64,000 nt of DNA from an uncultured Lachnospiraceae bacterium (GTDB taxonomy: Bacteria > Bacillota > Clostridia > Lachnospirales > Lachnospiraceae): NCBI GenBank assembly GCA_947086895.1, contig CAMUAR010000003.1, forward strand, positions 54,966 through 118,965, in the 5' to 3' direction. The notes beneath the pieces were generated by a model. It saw nothing but the letters and a program-made list of their open reading frames with translations. It was not told the DNA's origin and did not search any database. Positions within the stretch are counted from its first letter, which is position 1. Every line of letters begins with the position of its first letter. Shown here piece by piece: positions 8,010 to 16,545 of the stretch. The position numbers and the translations under genes are program-made.

Positions 8010-10664
8010 ATGAAAGCTTACGGAGTGAATGCGCTTCGAAGAATGTACCTGGAATTTTTTGAAAGCAAGGGGCATTTAAAAATGAACAGTTTTTCCCTTG
8101 TGCCGCAGAACGATAAGAGCCTTTTGTTAATCAGTGCGGGAATGGCGCCGTTAAAGCCGTATTTTACCGGGCAGGAGATTCCGCCGCGCCGCAGAGTAAC
8201 GACATGTCAAAAGTGCGTGCGCACAAGCGATATTGAAAATGTCGGCAAAACGGCGAGACACTTGACATTTTTTGAGATGCTTGGAAATTTTTCGTTCGGG
8301 GATTATTTTAAACACGAGGCGATTGCGTGGTCGTGGGAATTTTTGACAAAAACGCTTGGAATGCCGGAGGACAGGCTTTATCCGTCGATCTATGGGGAGG
8401 ACGACGAGGCGTTTGAAATATGGAACAAAGAAGTTGGAGTTCCAGCAGAGCGCATTACGCGCTTTTACCGCGATGAGAACGGTGAGTGCGATAATTTCTG
8501 GGAGCATGGCGCAGGCCCTTGCGGTCCTTGTTCGGAGATTTATTTTGACCGCGGGGAAAAGTATGGCTGCAAAAAACCAGACTGCAAAGTCGGCTGTGAG
8601 TGCGACCGCTATATGGAAGTTTGGAACAATGTGTTTACTCAGTTTGAGAGCGACGGAAATCGCAATTATACCGAGCTGGAGAATAAAAATATTGATACTG
8701 GAATGGGGCTTGAGCGCCTTGCTGTTGTAATGCAGGATGTGGACTCTGTTTTTGATATTGATACCATGAAAGCAATCCGGGATAAAGTGTGCGAGATGGC
8801 GCAGGTCGTGTATGAGACAGATAAGAAAAAAGACATTTCAATCCGATTGATTACAGACCATATCCGCTCTGTGACCTTTATGGTTTCGGACGGTATTTTG
8901 CCGTCGAACGAGGGAAGAGGTTATGTGCTGCGCAGACTTTTGCGCCGCGCCGCGCGCCACGGCAGACTTTTAGGCATTGACGGGCTGTTTCTTGCAAGAC
9001 TTGCAGAAACAGTGATTGCAGAGTCAAAAGACGGCTATCCAGAGCTTTTTGAAAAGCAGGAATATATTTTAAAAGTGCTTACAAACGAGGAGGAAAAGTT
9101 TAATAAGACGATCGACCAGGGAATTGTAATTCTTTCGGATATGGAAGCGAAAATGGCTGAAAAAGGAACAAAGGTACTTTCCGGCAGCGATGTATTCCGA
9201 CTTTATGATACTTATGGATTTCCGGTTGATTTGACGGAAGAAATTCTGGCGGAGAAGGGTTTTTCCATTGATATGGAAGGGTTCCATAAAGCGATGGAAG
9301 TCCAGAAGAATACAGCGAGAGACGCGCGTGCGGTCACAAACTATATGGGTGCGGACGCGACGGTTTACGATCAGATTGACCCGGCGCTTACAACAAAATT
9401 TATTGGCTATCACAGTACGCGCGCAGAATCAAAAATTACAGTTTTAACGACAGAAAAAGAAATTACAGATAAGCTTGCGGCGGGTGAAGAAGGAACGATT
9501 ATTGTAGAACAGACTCCGTTTTACGCGACGATGGGCGGTCAGGAAGGCGATACCGGCATAATTACATGCGGCGATGCAGTGTTCTTTGTGGGAGCTACCG
9601 TGAAACTAAAAGGCGGAAGAGTGGCGCACCAAGGCGTAGTTGAGAGCGGAATGTTTCAGACCGGCGATGTAGTAACATTGTCCGTTGATGATAAAAAGCG
9701 AAATGCAACATGCAAAAACCACAGTGCGACGCATCTTTTGCAGGAGGCGCTGCGCCAGGTACTCGGCACGCATGTCGAGCAGGCGGGTTCTCTTGTGACG
9801 CCAGACCGGCTGCGCTTTGACTTTACGCATTTTTCCGCGATGACAAAAGAGGAGATTGCGAAGGCAGAAGCGATCGTCAATGAAAAGATTGCAGAAGGTT
9901 TTCTGGTTGCAACGCAGGAATTAAAGCTTGAGGATGCAAAAAAGACCGGGGCGAAAGCTCTGTTTGGCGAGAAGTACGGCGAGACCGTGCGCGTGGTCAG
10001 CATGGGCGAATTTTCAAAAGAATTCTGCGGCGGCACTCATGTGGATAATACAAAGGATATTATAGTATTTAAGATTTTGTCCGAATCTGGTGTGGCGGCT
10101 GGCGTGCGCCGTATTGAGGCGGTTACAGCGGCAGGGGTATTCGATTATTATAAAACGATTGAGGAAGAATTAAACAGCGCGGCAAAAGCTGCGAAGGCGG
10201 AGCCAGCAGCGCTTGCCATAAAGATTGGAGCGATGTTAGACGAGATAAAACAGCTGCATTCCGAGAATGAAAAACTTACGGCAAGGCTTGCAAATCAATC
10301 GCTGGGCAATGTGATGGACGGAGTAAAGGAAATCGGCGGTGTAAAGGTTCTTGCAGCGAAGGTTCCAGAAGTTGACATGAACGGACTTAGAAATCTCGGC
10401 GACAATACAAAAGAAAAACTTGGCGAGGGTGTTGTATTTCTTGCGTCTGTGCTTGGCGGCAAAGTTAATCTTGTGGCGATGGCAACAGAAGGCGCCGTTG
10501 CGAAAGGCGTACATGCAGGAAACATTGTCAAGGCGGCTGCTGCTTGTGTTGGCGGCGGAGGCGGCGGAAAGCCTGGTATGGCGCAGGCTGGCGGCAAGAA
10601 TCCAGACGGCATTGACGCCGCGGTTGCAAAGGCTTATGAAACGGTCGAGGAACAATTAAAATAA
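8010..10664 (+). CDS. alaS: Alanyl-tRNA synthetase
   Basis: This class II synthetase charges tRNA-Ala and edits mischarged Ser or Gly. The N-terminal catalytic domain begins in the family style (RRMYLEFFESKGH...SLVPQNDKSLL...SAGMAPLKPYF). The editing domain has the zinc ligands HSATHLLQEAL and CGGTHVDN, and the C-terminal DHHA1-like domain ends in a Gly-rich GGGGGGKPGMAQAGG. Length of 884 aa is normal. The frame also has ATG at 7998, but GAAAGGA touches that codon directly, whereas it is correctly placed for ATG 8010, whose MKAYGVNALRR matches family starts. It is monocistronic, with a strong promoter. Confidence 0.97.
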   Translation: MKAYGVNALRRMYLEFFESKGHLKMNSFSLVPQNDKSLLLISAGMAPLKPYFTGQEIPPRRRVTTCQKCVRTSDIENVGKTARHLTFFEMLGNFSFGDYFKHEAIAWSWEFLTKTLGMPEDRLYPSIYGEDDEAFEIWNKEVGVPAERITRFYRDENGECDNFWEHGAGPCGPCSEIYFDRGEKYGCKKPDCKVGCECDRYMEVWNNVFTQFESDGNRNYTELENKNIDTGMGLERLAVVMQDVDSVFDIDTMKAIRDKVCEMAQVVYETDKKKDISIRLITDHIRSVTFMVSDGILPSNEGRGYVLRRLLRRAARHGRLLGIDGLFLARLAETVIAESKDGYPELFEKQEYILKVLTNEEEKFNKTIDQGIVILSDMEAKMAEKGTKVLSGSDVFRLYDTYGFPVDLTEEILAEKGFSIDMEGFHKAMEVQKNTARDARAVTNYMGADATVYDQIDPALTTKFIGYHSTRAESKITVLTTEKEITDKLAAGEEGTIIVEQTPFYATMGGQEGDTGIITCGDAVFFVGATVKLKGGRVAHQGVVESGMFQTGDVVTLSVDDKKRNATCKNHSATHLLQEALRQVLGTHVEQAGSLVTPDRLRFDFTHFSAMTKEEIAKAEAIVNEKIAEGFLVATQELKLEDAKKTGAKALFGEKYGETVRVVSMGEFSKEFCGGTHVDNTKDIIVFKILSESGVAAGVRRIEAVTAAGVFDYYKTIEEELNSAAKAAKAEPAALAIKIGAMLDEIKQLHSENEKLTARLANQSLGNVMDGVKEIGGVKVLAAKVPEVDMNGLRNLGDNTKEKLGEGVVFLASVLGGKVNLVAMATEGAVAKGVHAGNIVKAAAACVGGGGGGKPGMAQAGGKNPDGIDAAVAKAYETVEEQLK

Positions 10665-10837
10665 AGTGTATAAAAAAGGATTCCGTCTCGTGGATTTTCA
10701 TCCAAAATTGTAAAAAGGATTGATTTTACCATAAAGTAAATTTTGGTGAAGAAAGAAAAAATTTGATGCAATTATATCGTTTCAGTTGGGAAAAATTACT
10801 CACATTTGAAAAAAACTGAAAAAAGATAAAAAAACAG

Positions 10838-10865
10838 TTGACGAATTAGAAAAATATGCTATAAT
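10838..10865 (+). promoter_or_regulatory. rpsU: Promoter of rpsU
   Basis: TTGACG (10838-10843), a 16-base spacer and extended -10 TGC-TATAAT (10860-10865). The rest of the 279-base gap after alaS is AT-rich with no gene visible. Confidence 0.75.
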
Positions 10866-10943
10866 CTAAGTAGTGCTTTTTTAAAAACCCAAACAGTTGG
10901 TGTAAGCACAATACACAACTGGAGGGAGGTTAGGTGTGAGAAG

Positions 10944-11120
10944 ATGTCGAACGTTATAGTGAAAGAGAACGAGACTTTGGACAGCGCTCTCCGCAGATTC
11001 AAAAGAAACTGTGCGAAGGCAGGTATCCAGCAGGAGATCCGCAAGAGAGAGCACTATGAAAAGCCAAGTGTAAAGCGCAAGAAGAAGTCTGAGGCGGCTC
11101 GTAAGAGAAAGTTCAAATAG
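10944..11120 (+). CDS. rpsU: 30S ribosomal protein S21
   Basis: A 58-aa protein beginning [20 protein letters not shown] and ending in the lysine/arginine-rich tail [13 protein letters not shown], the unmistakable S21 pattern. It is a small-subunit protein that helps initiation. ATG 10944 has AGGTG seven bases upstream. It heads the conserved rpsU-yqfC-yqfD-phoH-ybeY neighbourhood of Firmicutes, but its own promoter and terminator make it separately transcribed. Confidence 0.95.
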   Translation: MSNVIVKENETLDSALRRFKRNCAKAGIQQEIRKREHYEKPSVKRKKKSEAARKRKFK

Positions 11121-11133
11121 TATTTGTGCGAGG

Positions 11134-11184
11134 GATCTTGACCCGGCAGGTTGATTTAATCTGGTGGGTCAAGGTCTTTTTTTT
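11134..11184 (+). terminator. Rho-independent terminator after rpsU
   Basis: GATCTTGACCC pairs with GGGTCAAGGTC and is followed by a long T run (9 T). Confidence 0.9.
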
Positions 11185-11232
11185 ATTTTGCGGAATACAA
11201 TAAGTAGCAACCAGATTTAAAGGAGCGAACTT

Positions 11233-11610
11233 ATGCCAAGACAAGGTCAAGCTAAGTCCCTACATACAAAGAACCGCAAAAGGGAAAACGGTCCGTTGTA
11301 TCAGCAGTTAAGGCAGCAGGAACGGCAGGAAAAAGAAGAGCGGCTTCGATTTCTTGAGGTTCTTTCCGAGAGTATTTCTCTTCCGCCGGATGTTCTTACC
11401 GGCGCGCCGATTGTCACAATGCATGGCAGAAATGCCGTCTTTATAGAAAATCATAAAAAAATATCCGAGTACAGTGAAGAGCAGATTGTTGTACAGACTG
11501 GACTTTGCAGTGTTCTTGTCCAGGGAAAGCGGCTTAAGATTGATTATTTTACAAAAGAAGAAATGAAGATCAGCGGTTTTGTCAGACAGGTTACTTATCA
11601 GGGAGGATAA
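11233..11610 (+). CDS. yqfC: Sporulation protein YqfC
   Basis: A YabP/YqfC-family sporulation protein. The conserved core is the second half (LPPDVLTGAPIVTMHGRNAVFIENH...EQIVVQTG...VLVQGKRLKI), preceded by a basic N-terminal extension of about 45 aa, so it is longer than the roughly 93-aa B. subtilis YqfC. AAAGGAG precedes ATG 11233. It is followed by yqfD, as in B. subtilis, where both are expressed in the mother cell; that expression timing here is inference. Its biochemical role is not established. Confidence 0.88.
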   Translation: MPRQGQAKSLHTKNRKRENGPLYQQLRQQERQEKEERLRFLEVLSESISLPPDVLTGAPIVTMHGRNAVFIENHKKISEYSEEQIVVQTGLCSVLVQGKRLKIDYFTKEEMKISGFVRQVTYQGG

Positions 11611-11625
11611 TGGTTTGGGGGAGTA

Positions 11626-11753
11626 GTGTGAAAAATAGTTCTAAGGCAGCAAAAGGCACGGTCTAAGAACGATTAAGTTTCACACAGGAAAAACGCAAAA
11701 AACTGCGTTTTTCATTTCTATTTGAGCCGCTAAAGGCGGCATGGGGGATTTTT
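11626..11753 (+). promoter_or_regulatory. Structured leader between yqfC and yqfD
   Basis: Three nested or stacked hairpins can be read. GTGTGAAA (11626-11633) pairs with TTTCACAC (11678-11685), GAAAAACGCA (11688-11697) pairs perfectly with TGCGTTTTTC (11704-11713), and GCCGC (11726-11730) pairs with GCGGC (11736-11740) directly before GGGGGATTTTT and the yqfD start. The second looks like an intrinsic terminator or attenuator. No known riboswitch class was recognised. Confidence 0.5.
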
Positions 11754-13037
11754 ATGAAAAATCAGCTGTTAAGCCGCTTGAACCGTTACCGCAGAGGTTA
11801 TATTAAAATTAAAATTTCAGGGAGCAATGCGGAACGCTTTTTAAATCTCTGTCAGTATCAGGATATTTTATTAGGGGGAATTTGCAGAGAGGGAGCGGAC
11901 TTTACTGCGACACTTCCCGCGGCAGATTATTTTCGCTTAAGACCAATTATTCGAAAAACCAGAGTGTATCCAGCGATCATCGAAAAATATGGGTTCCCGT
12001 TTTTTCTAAAAAAAAATAGAAAACGAAAAGTGCTGTTGGTATGTGCAATACTGTTTGCTGGACTGATATATTATTTGTCTGGTTTTTTGTGGCGTATTGA
12101 GTATGAAGGATGTTATTATCACACAAAAGAGCAGCTTCAATCATTTTTGGAAGAGTGCGGTATTTATGAGGGAGTGCAAAAGGATGCTGTAAGCTGCCCT
12201 AAGATTGAGGAGCAGATACGCAGCAAGTTTACAGATATCGGCTGGGTGTCCGCGGAGATCAGCGGAACAGTTATGAAAATTCGGATTAAGGAAACAAGAA
12301 TGCCAAAACTGGACGCGGATCAAGTGACCGATGGAAGCGGCGCTGTGTGGGAGCAGGAAACAGGGCATATTGTGGCGGCGTGCGACGGGGTTGTCACAAA
12401 TATTTCCGTTGCAGGCGGAACTGCTATGGTGCGCGCAGGAGATGTTGTACATAAGGGGCAAATACTGATTTCCGGCATCCTTGATATTGTGGGAGACGGA
12501 GAACTTTTGATGGAACAGCGCCCGGTGCTTGCCCGCGGAACCGTTGAGCTTAAGACGACAGAACACTACAAGGACAGCTTTTCGATGAAGTACGAAAAAA
12601 AGACGTATACCGGAAAAAAGAAGTGGGGACTGCGCTTTGAGATTGCAGGAATAAAAATATTTTCCTATGTACCTAGTAATTCCTATCCAGAATGTGATAT
12701 AATAACAGAGATGGGGCAGTACTGCATCGGAGATTCTTTTTTCCTGCCGGTGAAGGCGTGGACGACAACACTGTGCGAATACCGCACAGAACCAGCCGTC
12801 TACTCGCGGGAGGAGGCAAGAATTGTTGCAGACAAGCGTTTGATTCGTTACCTTGAGGAAAAGAAGTCAGGGGGGCAGACATTGCTTTCCTCCGATGTTC
12901 GGACAACGTTTGCGGATGGTTCGTGCGAGACGTCCGGGCTTTTGGTATTTTGCGGAAGCGCATGGCAGTACAGTTCCATAAATCCTGACGAGTGGAGGCA
13001 GAAGAACGGGGATGGGAATAACACAGATAACAATTGA
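11754..13037 (+). CDS. yqfD: Sporulation protein YqfD (stage IV)
   Basis: YqfD-family stage IV sporulation protein, 427 aa. The N-terminal domain (about residues 1-90) is followed by a single membrane segment (KVLLVCAILFAGLIYYLSGF, about residues 92-111). An outer region carries LEECGIYEGVQ and a beta-rich stretch with CDGVVTNISVAGGTAMVRAGD, typical of the family. It follows yqfC and overlaps phoH by 26 bases. GGGGGA precedes ATG 11754. The family is required for efficient sporulation in Bacillus; molecular activity is unknown. Confidence 0.88.
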   Translation: MKNQLLSRLNRYRRGYIKIKISGSNAERFLNLCQYQDILLGGICREGADFTATLPAADYFRLRPIIRKTRVYPAIIEKYGFPFFLKKNRKRKVLLVCAILFAGLIYYLSGFLWRIEYEGCYYHTKEQLQSFLEECGIYEGVQKDAVSCPKIEEQIRSKFTDIGWVSAEISGTVMKIRIKETRMPKLDADQVTDGSGAVWEQETGHIVAACDGVVTNISVAGGTAMVRAGDVVHKGQILISGILDIVGDGELLMEQRPVLARGTVELKTTEHYKDSFSMKYEKKTYTGKKKWGLRFEIAGIKIFSYVPSNSYPECDIITEMGQYCIGDSFFLPVKAWTTTLCEYRTEPAVYSREEARIVADKRLIRYLEEKKSGGQTLLSSDVRTTFADGSCETSGLLVFCGSAWQYSSINPDEWRQKNGDGNNTDNN

Positions 13038-14037
13038 TTTGCCGGCGGAGTACGGAAAAAAAGTTTTTGGGGAATACGACGCTTATGCAAAAATAATAGA
13101 GCGCTCTTATCATGTTACATTGATTTTGCGAGATGGAGAAGTGAAATTAGTCGGTGAACCCGGTCCGGCACAAAAGGCAAAAAGCGTGCTTACCGCGCTG
13201 TTAGAGCTTGCAAAAAACGGCTCGGAGATTACGGAGCAAAGTGTAACTTATGCGATATCGCTTCATAGCGATGACCGGGCGGAGTCGATGCTTGAGATTG
13301 ACAGAGATTTGATCTGTCACACGACATCGGGAAAACCGATTAAGCCAAAAACGCTTGGACAGAAGGCTTATGTAGACCAGATACGCCAGAAGATGGTGGT
13401 GTTTGGGATAGGACCGGCAGGTACAGGAAAAACGTTCCTTGCAATGGCAATGGGAATCACCGCGTTTAAAAATGATGAGGTGAGCAAGATTATCTTGACA
13501 CGCCCGGCGATCGAGGTAGGCGAAAAGCTTGGTTTTTTGCCGGGAGATTTACAGAGCAAGGTCGATCCATACCTCAGACCGCTCTATGATGCGCTCTATC
13601 AGATTATGGGTGCGGAAAGCTACTTGAGAAATGCAGAAAAGGGACTGATTGAAGTTGCTCCGCTCGCTTATATGCGCGGTCGAACGCTTGATAATGCGTT
13701 TATTATTCTTGATGAGGCGCAAAACACAACGCCGGCACAGATGAAAATGTTTTTGACAAGAATCGGATTTGGGTCGAAGGTTGCGATCACAGGCGATTTG
13801 ACACAGAAGGATCTGCCGACAGGTCAGCAGTCAGGGCTGGATGTGGCGTTAAAAGTACTTTCAGGAATTGAAGATATCGGTTTTTCTTACCTGACAAGCC
13901 AGGATGTTGTACGGCATCCGCTTGTGCAAAAGATTGTCACTGCTTATGATAATTACGAGAAAAGACAGCAAAAAAAAACTGATGCAGTGAAGGGGAAAGC
14001 TGTGAAATCGATGAGACGCAGCGATAAGCGGCAGTAG
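13012..14037 (+). CDS. phoH: PhoH family ATPase (YbeZ)
   Basis: A cytoplasmic P-loop ATPase of the PhoH family, genetically linked to YbeY in ribosome and RNA quality control. Walker A is GPAGTGKTFLAMAMG, and the Walker B stretch is FIILDEAQNTTPAQMKMFLT, followed by GSKVAITGD. An N-terminal KH-like segment of about 100 aa precedes the ATPase. The start overlaps the end of yqfD, implying translational coupling. The C-terminus is a Lys/Arg-rich tail encoded partly by a run of nine A. Length of 341 aa is slightly above usual (about 320). Confidence 0.93.
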   Translation: MGITQITIDLPAEYGKKVFGEYDAYAKIIERSYHVTLILRDGEVKLVGEPGPAQKAKSVLTALLELAKNGSEITEQSVTYAISLHSDDRAESMLEIDRDLICHTTSGKPIKPKTLGQKAYVDQIRQKMVVFGIGPAGTGKTFLAMAMGITAFKNDEVSKIILTRPAIEVGEKLGFLPGDLQSKVDPYLRPLYDALYQIMGAESYLRNAEKGLIEVAPLAYMRGRTLDNAFIILDEAQNTTPAQMKMFLTRIGFGSKVAITGDLTQKDLPTGQQSGLDVALKVLSGIEDIGFSYLTSQDVVRHPLVQKIVTAYDNYEKRQQKKTDAVKGKAVKSMRRSDKRQ

Positions 14038-14067
14038 GAAAAACGCAGGAAGGGGCATAAGAAAACA

Positions 14068-14709
14068 ATGGAGAAAAATAGGGCAGGGAACAGAGGCTGC
14101 GGCGTGCTGCTTTCCTTTGTGCCTGTGGCGGAAGGCGTGGTTTACGGGCTGTTTCAAAAACTGCCTTTTTTGGATTTTGCTTTGTTTGTGGCATGGCTGC
14201 TGGTACTGGGGGGAATTCTTCTGGTGTACTGGCTTGCAAAGGGAAGATGGCAGGGAAGCGGATGGGCGATGCTTTTGTGTGCGGGCGTATGTGCGCCGCT
14301 TGCGATGGTGTGTGAGGATCTTGAAAATCTTCCGCTGTTTTTGATTGGAGCAGTATTTACGTCGGCGATTTCAGGAATTGGAAACGGTCTTGCGCTCGCA
14401 AGCTATCTTGGAGCAGTGGCGGTGCTTTGCGGTGCAAAAGGATATCTGTTTGCCGCTATGGTACTGTGTTTTGCATATTGTATTCTTGCACAGTGGCTGC
14501 ACGGATGGAAAAATATTGTTTGCGCTATTGTGACAGGAGAGGCTGCCACCGTGATTATAATTGCGCTGATAACGCGGTTTGGAACAAAACCATTGGAAGG
14601 GATGAATCTGCTTATACCAATTGGTTTTTGTGCAGCACTGCTGATTTTAGCAGCTATGTTTTCTTTTACAGCAAAAACAATAGAACGAAAAAGGAGTAAT
14701 AGAAAATGA
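14068..14709 (+). CDS. Polytopic membrane protein of unknown function in the phoH-ybeY interval
   Basis: I do not recognise this family with confidence. The 213-aa protein is almost wholly hydrophobic with about six or seven membrane segments, a short basic head (MEKNRAGNRGCG) and a basic tail (KTIERKRSNRK). In B. subtilis the gene at this position encodes YqfF/PgpH, a 7TM protein with a C-terminal HD phosphohydrolase for cyclic di-AMP. This protein has the size and hydrophobicity of a 7TM part alone, with no HD motif. It could be a reduced relative or an unrelated replacement. It overlaps ybeY by four bases (ATGA), so the two are co-translated. Confidence 0.7.
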   Translation: MEKNRAGNRGCGVLLSFVPVAEGVVYGLFQKLPFLDFALFVAWLLVLGGILLVYWLAKGRWQGSGWAMLLCAGVCAPLAMVCEDLENLPLFLIGAVFTSAISGIGNGLALASYLGAVAVLCGAKGYLFAAMVLCFAYCILAQWLHGWKNIVCAIVTGEAATVIIIALITRFGTKPLEGMNLLIPIGFCAALLILAAMFSFTAKTIERKRSNRK

Positions 14710-15206
14710 CAGTCGAGATAGAAAGCGAAGCAAAGCAGACGTTTGATTTTGATTATAAGGAGCTGATCTGCAGGGTGATTTCCGCGGCAGTTGACTATGA
14801 AAAATGCCCTTACGAGACGGAAGTCAGTGTGCTGCTGACCGATGACCCGCAGATAAAAGAACTAAACCTAGAACATCGGGAAATTGATGCGGCGACGGAT
14901 GTGCTTTCTTTTCCGGCAGTTGATTTTAAAGTTCCGGCAGATTTTGATATGCTGGAAGATGAAGCAGCTATATTGTATTTTAATCAGGATACCGGGGAGC
15001 TTTTTCTTGGAGATATTGTTGTGTCTGTGGAACATGTAGTGGCACAGGCAAAAGAGTATGGTCATTCAAGGGAGCGCGAACTAGGTTTTTTGGTCGCTCA
15101 CAGTATGCTTCATCTGTTTGGCTACGACCATATAAAAGAGGAGGAAAGAGCTGTGATGGAGCAAAAGCAGCGAGAGATTTTGGATGGAATTGGACTGTCG
15201 CGGTAG
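14706..15206 (+). CDS. ybeY: Endoribonuclease YbeY (rRNA maturation factor)
   Basis: A zinc-dependent endoribonuclease of 16S rRNA maturation and ribosome quality control. The defining HSMLHLFGYDH motif (H-x3-H-x5-H) is near the C-terminus, with the upstream REIDAATDVLSFPA and LGDIVVSVE blocks. Length of 166 aa is normal. It partners with PhoH two genes upstream, as in many bacteria. In many Firmicutes dgkA, cdd and era follow, but here a DUF3048 lipoprotein comes next, so the cluster ends early. Confidence 0.95.
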   Translation: MTVEIESEAKQTFDFDYKELICRVISAAVDYEKCPYETEVSVLLTDDPQIKELNLEHREIDAATDVLSFPAVDFKVPADFDMLEDEAAILYFNQDTGELFLGDIVVSVEHVVAQAKEYGHSRERELGFLVAHSMLHLFGYDHIKEEERAVMEQKQREILDGIGLSR

Positions 15207-15309
15207 ACGATTTGATCCGCTGCATAATGTGAAGAGTGTTTTGTCATTATTAAATTATTTTTTGCTTGATGAACTGGTATAGAGCGTGTACATGGAAAGA
15301 GGACAAGCG

Positions 15310-16527
15310 ATGAGAAAAACAAAGAGAAAGAATAAGCTTTTGATAGCAGTGCTTATTGCGATATCGGTTTGCATTGCAGCCTGTGGAAAAAAAGGAGAAG
15401 AGGATAATCCAGGAACAGCAGGAGGTATTTTGGAGAACGGTGCGAAAGGATTGGATGTGATCGCAGCTTCTGGAATACCAAGCCCTACTCCCGTTCCAAG
15501 CCCGACTCCGACAATGCCGCCTGAGCCTGCTCCTGATTTGCACGAGGGAAAGAAACAGGGGATGTTAAATGGAGAATGGATCGATGAGGATGTTGTAGAA
15601 CACAGACCCTATGCTGTGATGTTAAACAATATTAAAGTCGCTAGTCCACAGAGCGGAATCGGACAGGCAGATATTGTGTATGAAGCTCTTACAGAGGCTG
15701 GAATTACACGGTTTTTAGCGCTGTTTTCAGAGATCGGGAAAGATACGCCAGCGGCTGCAAGGCTTGGTTCAGTGCGCAGTGCAAGACATTATTTTGTCAG
15801 TTTTGCGGACGAGTACGACGCGATCTTTGTGCATTTTGGTGAGACGACTTACGCAAAGAAAAAGATGGACAAGCTTAAAATCGATCATATTACGGGGATG
15901 TATGGTGTTGGGGTATCCAGTTTTTACCGGGATAAAAGTATAAAAGCGCCGCACAATGCGTTCGCTTCCCTTGAAGGCATTGAGAACGCAGTGAAAAAAG
16001 GAAAGTTCCGCACAGAGTATGAGGAGGGATACAAATCACACTTTAAGTTTTACGCGGAAAATACGGTGCCGGAGATTGTAACGAAAAGCTCCGAAAAGAC
16101 AGATGGGCTGCCTGCTTTGGGCGTTCAGACACCCGCCACAAAAATCACGTTGGGGTTTTCGGATTATATAAAGCCATATTTTCTCTATGACGCAAAAAAC
16201 GAAGTCTATATGCGCTATCAGTTTGACGGGGAACATGTCGATTATAACACAAAGGAACAGCTTGCATTTAAAAATATTATTATCCAGCTTGTAAAAGAGT
16301 GGAATATTGATAAAAATGGATATCAGACAATGGATATTGAGAAGGCGGAGGGAACTGGCTTTTATATCACAAACAATACAGTACAGCCAGTGACGTGGAA
16401 AAAGGACGAGGGGAAGCGGTTTATGCGCTATTATAGCGAGGACGGTGAGGAACTTATAATCAATCCAGGAAAAACGTATATTGCCGTATTTCCGATAAAC
16501 CGTGAGAAACACATTGCAATCGAGTAA
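15310..16527 (+). CDS. DUF3048 (YerB-like) lipoprotein
   Basis: Secreted lipoprotein, about 405 aa. The N-terminus MRKTKRKNKLLIAVLIAI is a signal peptide with lipobox IAAC, so the mature protein is lipid-anchored outside the membrane. A Pro/Thr-rich linker (SPTPVPSPTPTMPPEPAP) leads to the conserved domain with RPYAVMLNNIKVASPQSGIG, DIVYEALTEAGITRFLALF and RLGSVRSARHYFVSFA, matching YerB/DUF3048. Function is not established. ATG 15310 has AGAGGA upstream; ATG 15286 in frame would spoil the signal peptide. The flippase gene follows after 18 bases. Confidence 0.9.
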   Translation: MRKTKRKNKLLIAVLIAISVCIAACGKKGEEDNPGTAGGILENGAKGLDVIAASGIPSPTPVPSPTPTMPPEPAPDLHEGKKQGMLNGEWIDEDVVEHRPYAVMLNNIKVASPQSGIGQADIVYEALTEAGITRFLALFSEIGKDTPAAARLGSVRSARHYFVSFADEYDAIFVHFGETTYAKKKMDKLKIDHITGMYGVGVSSFYRDKSIKAPHNAFASLEGIENAVKKGKFRTEYEEGYKSHFKFYAENTVPEIVTKSSEKTDGLPALGVQTPATKITLGFSDYIKPYFLYDAKNEVYMRYQFDGEHVDYNTKEQLAFKNIIIQLVKEWNIDKNGYQTMDIEKAEGTGFYITNNTVQPVTWKKDEGKRFMRYYSEDGEELIINPGKTYIAVFPINREKHIAIE

Positions 16528-16545
16528 GAGAGGCTGTAATTACCA

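Noticed and set aside
11189..11232. Sigma-E promoter before yqfC
   Set aside because: AATACAAT resembles a sigma-E -10 box, but the corresponding -35 position is only a T run from the rpsU terminator.
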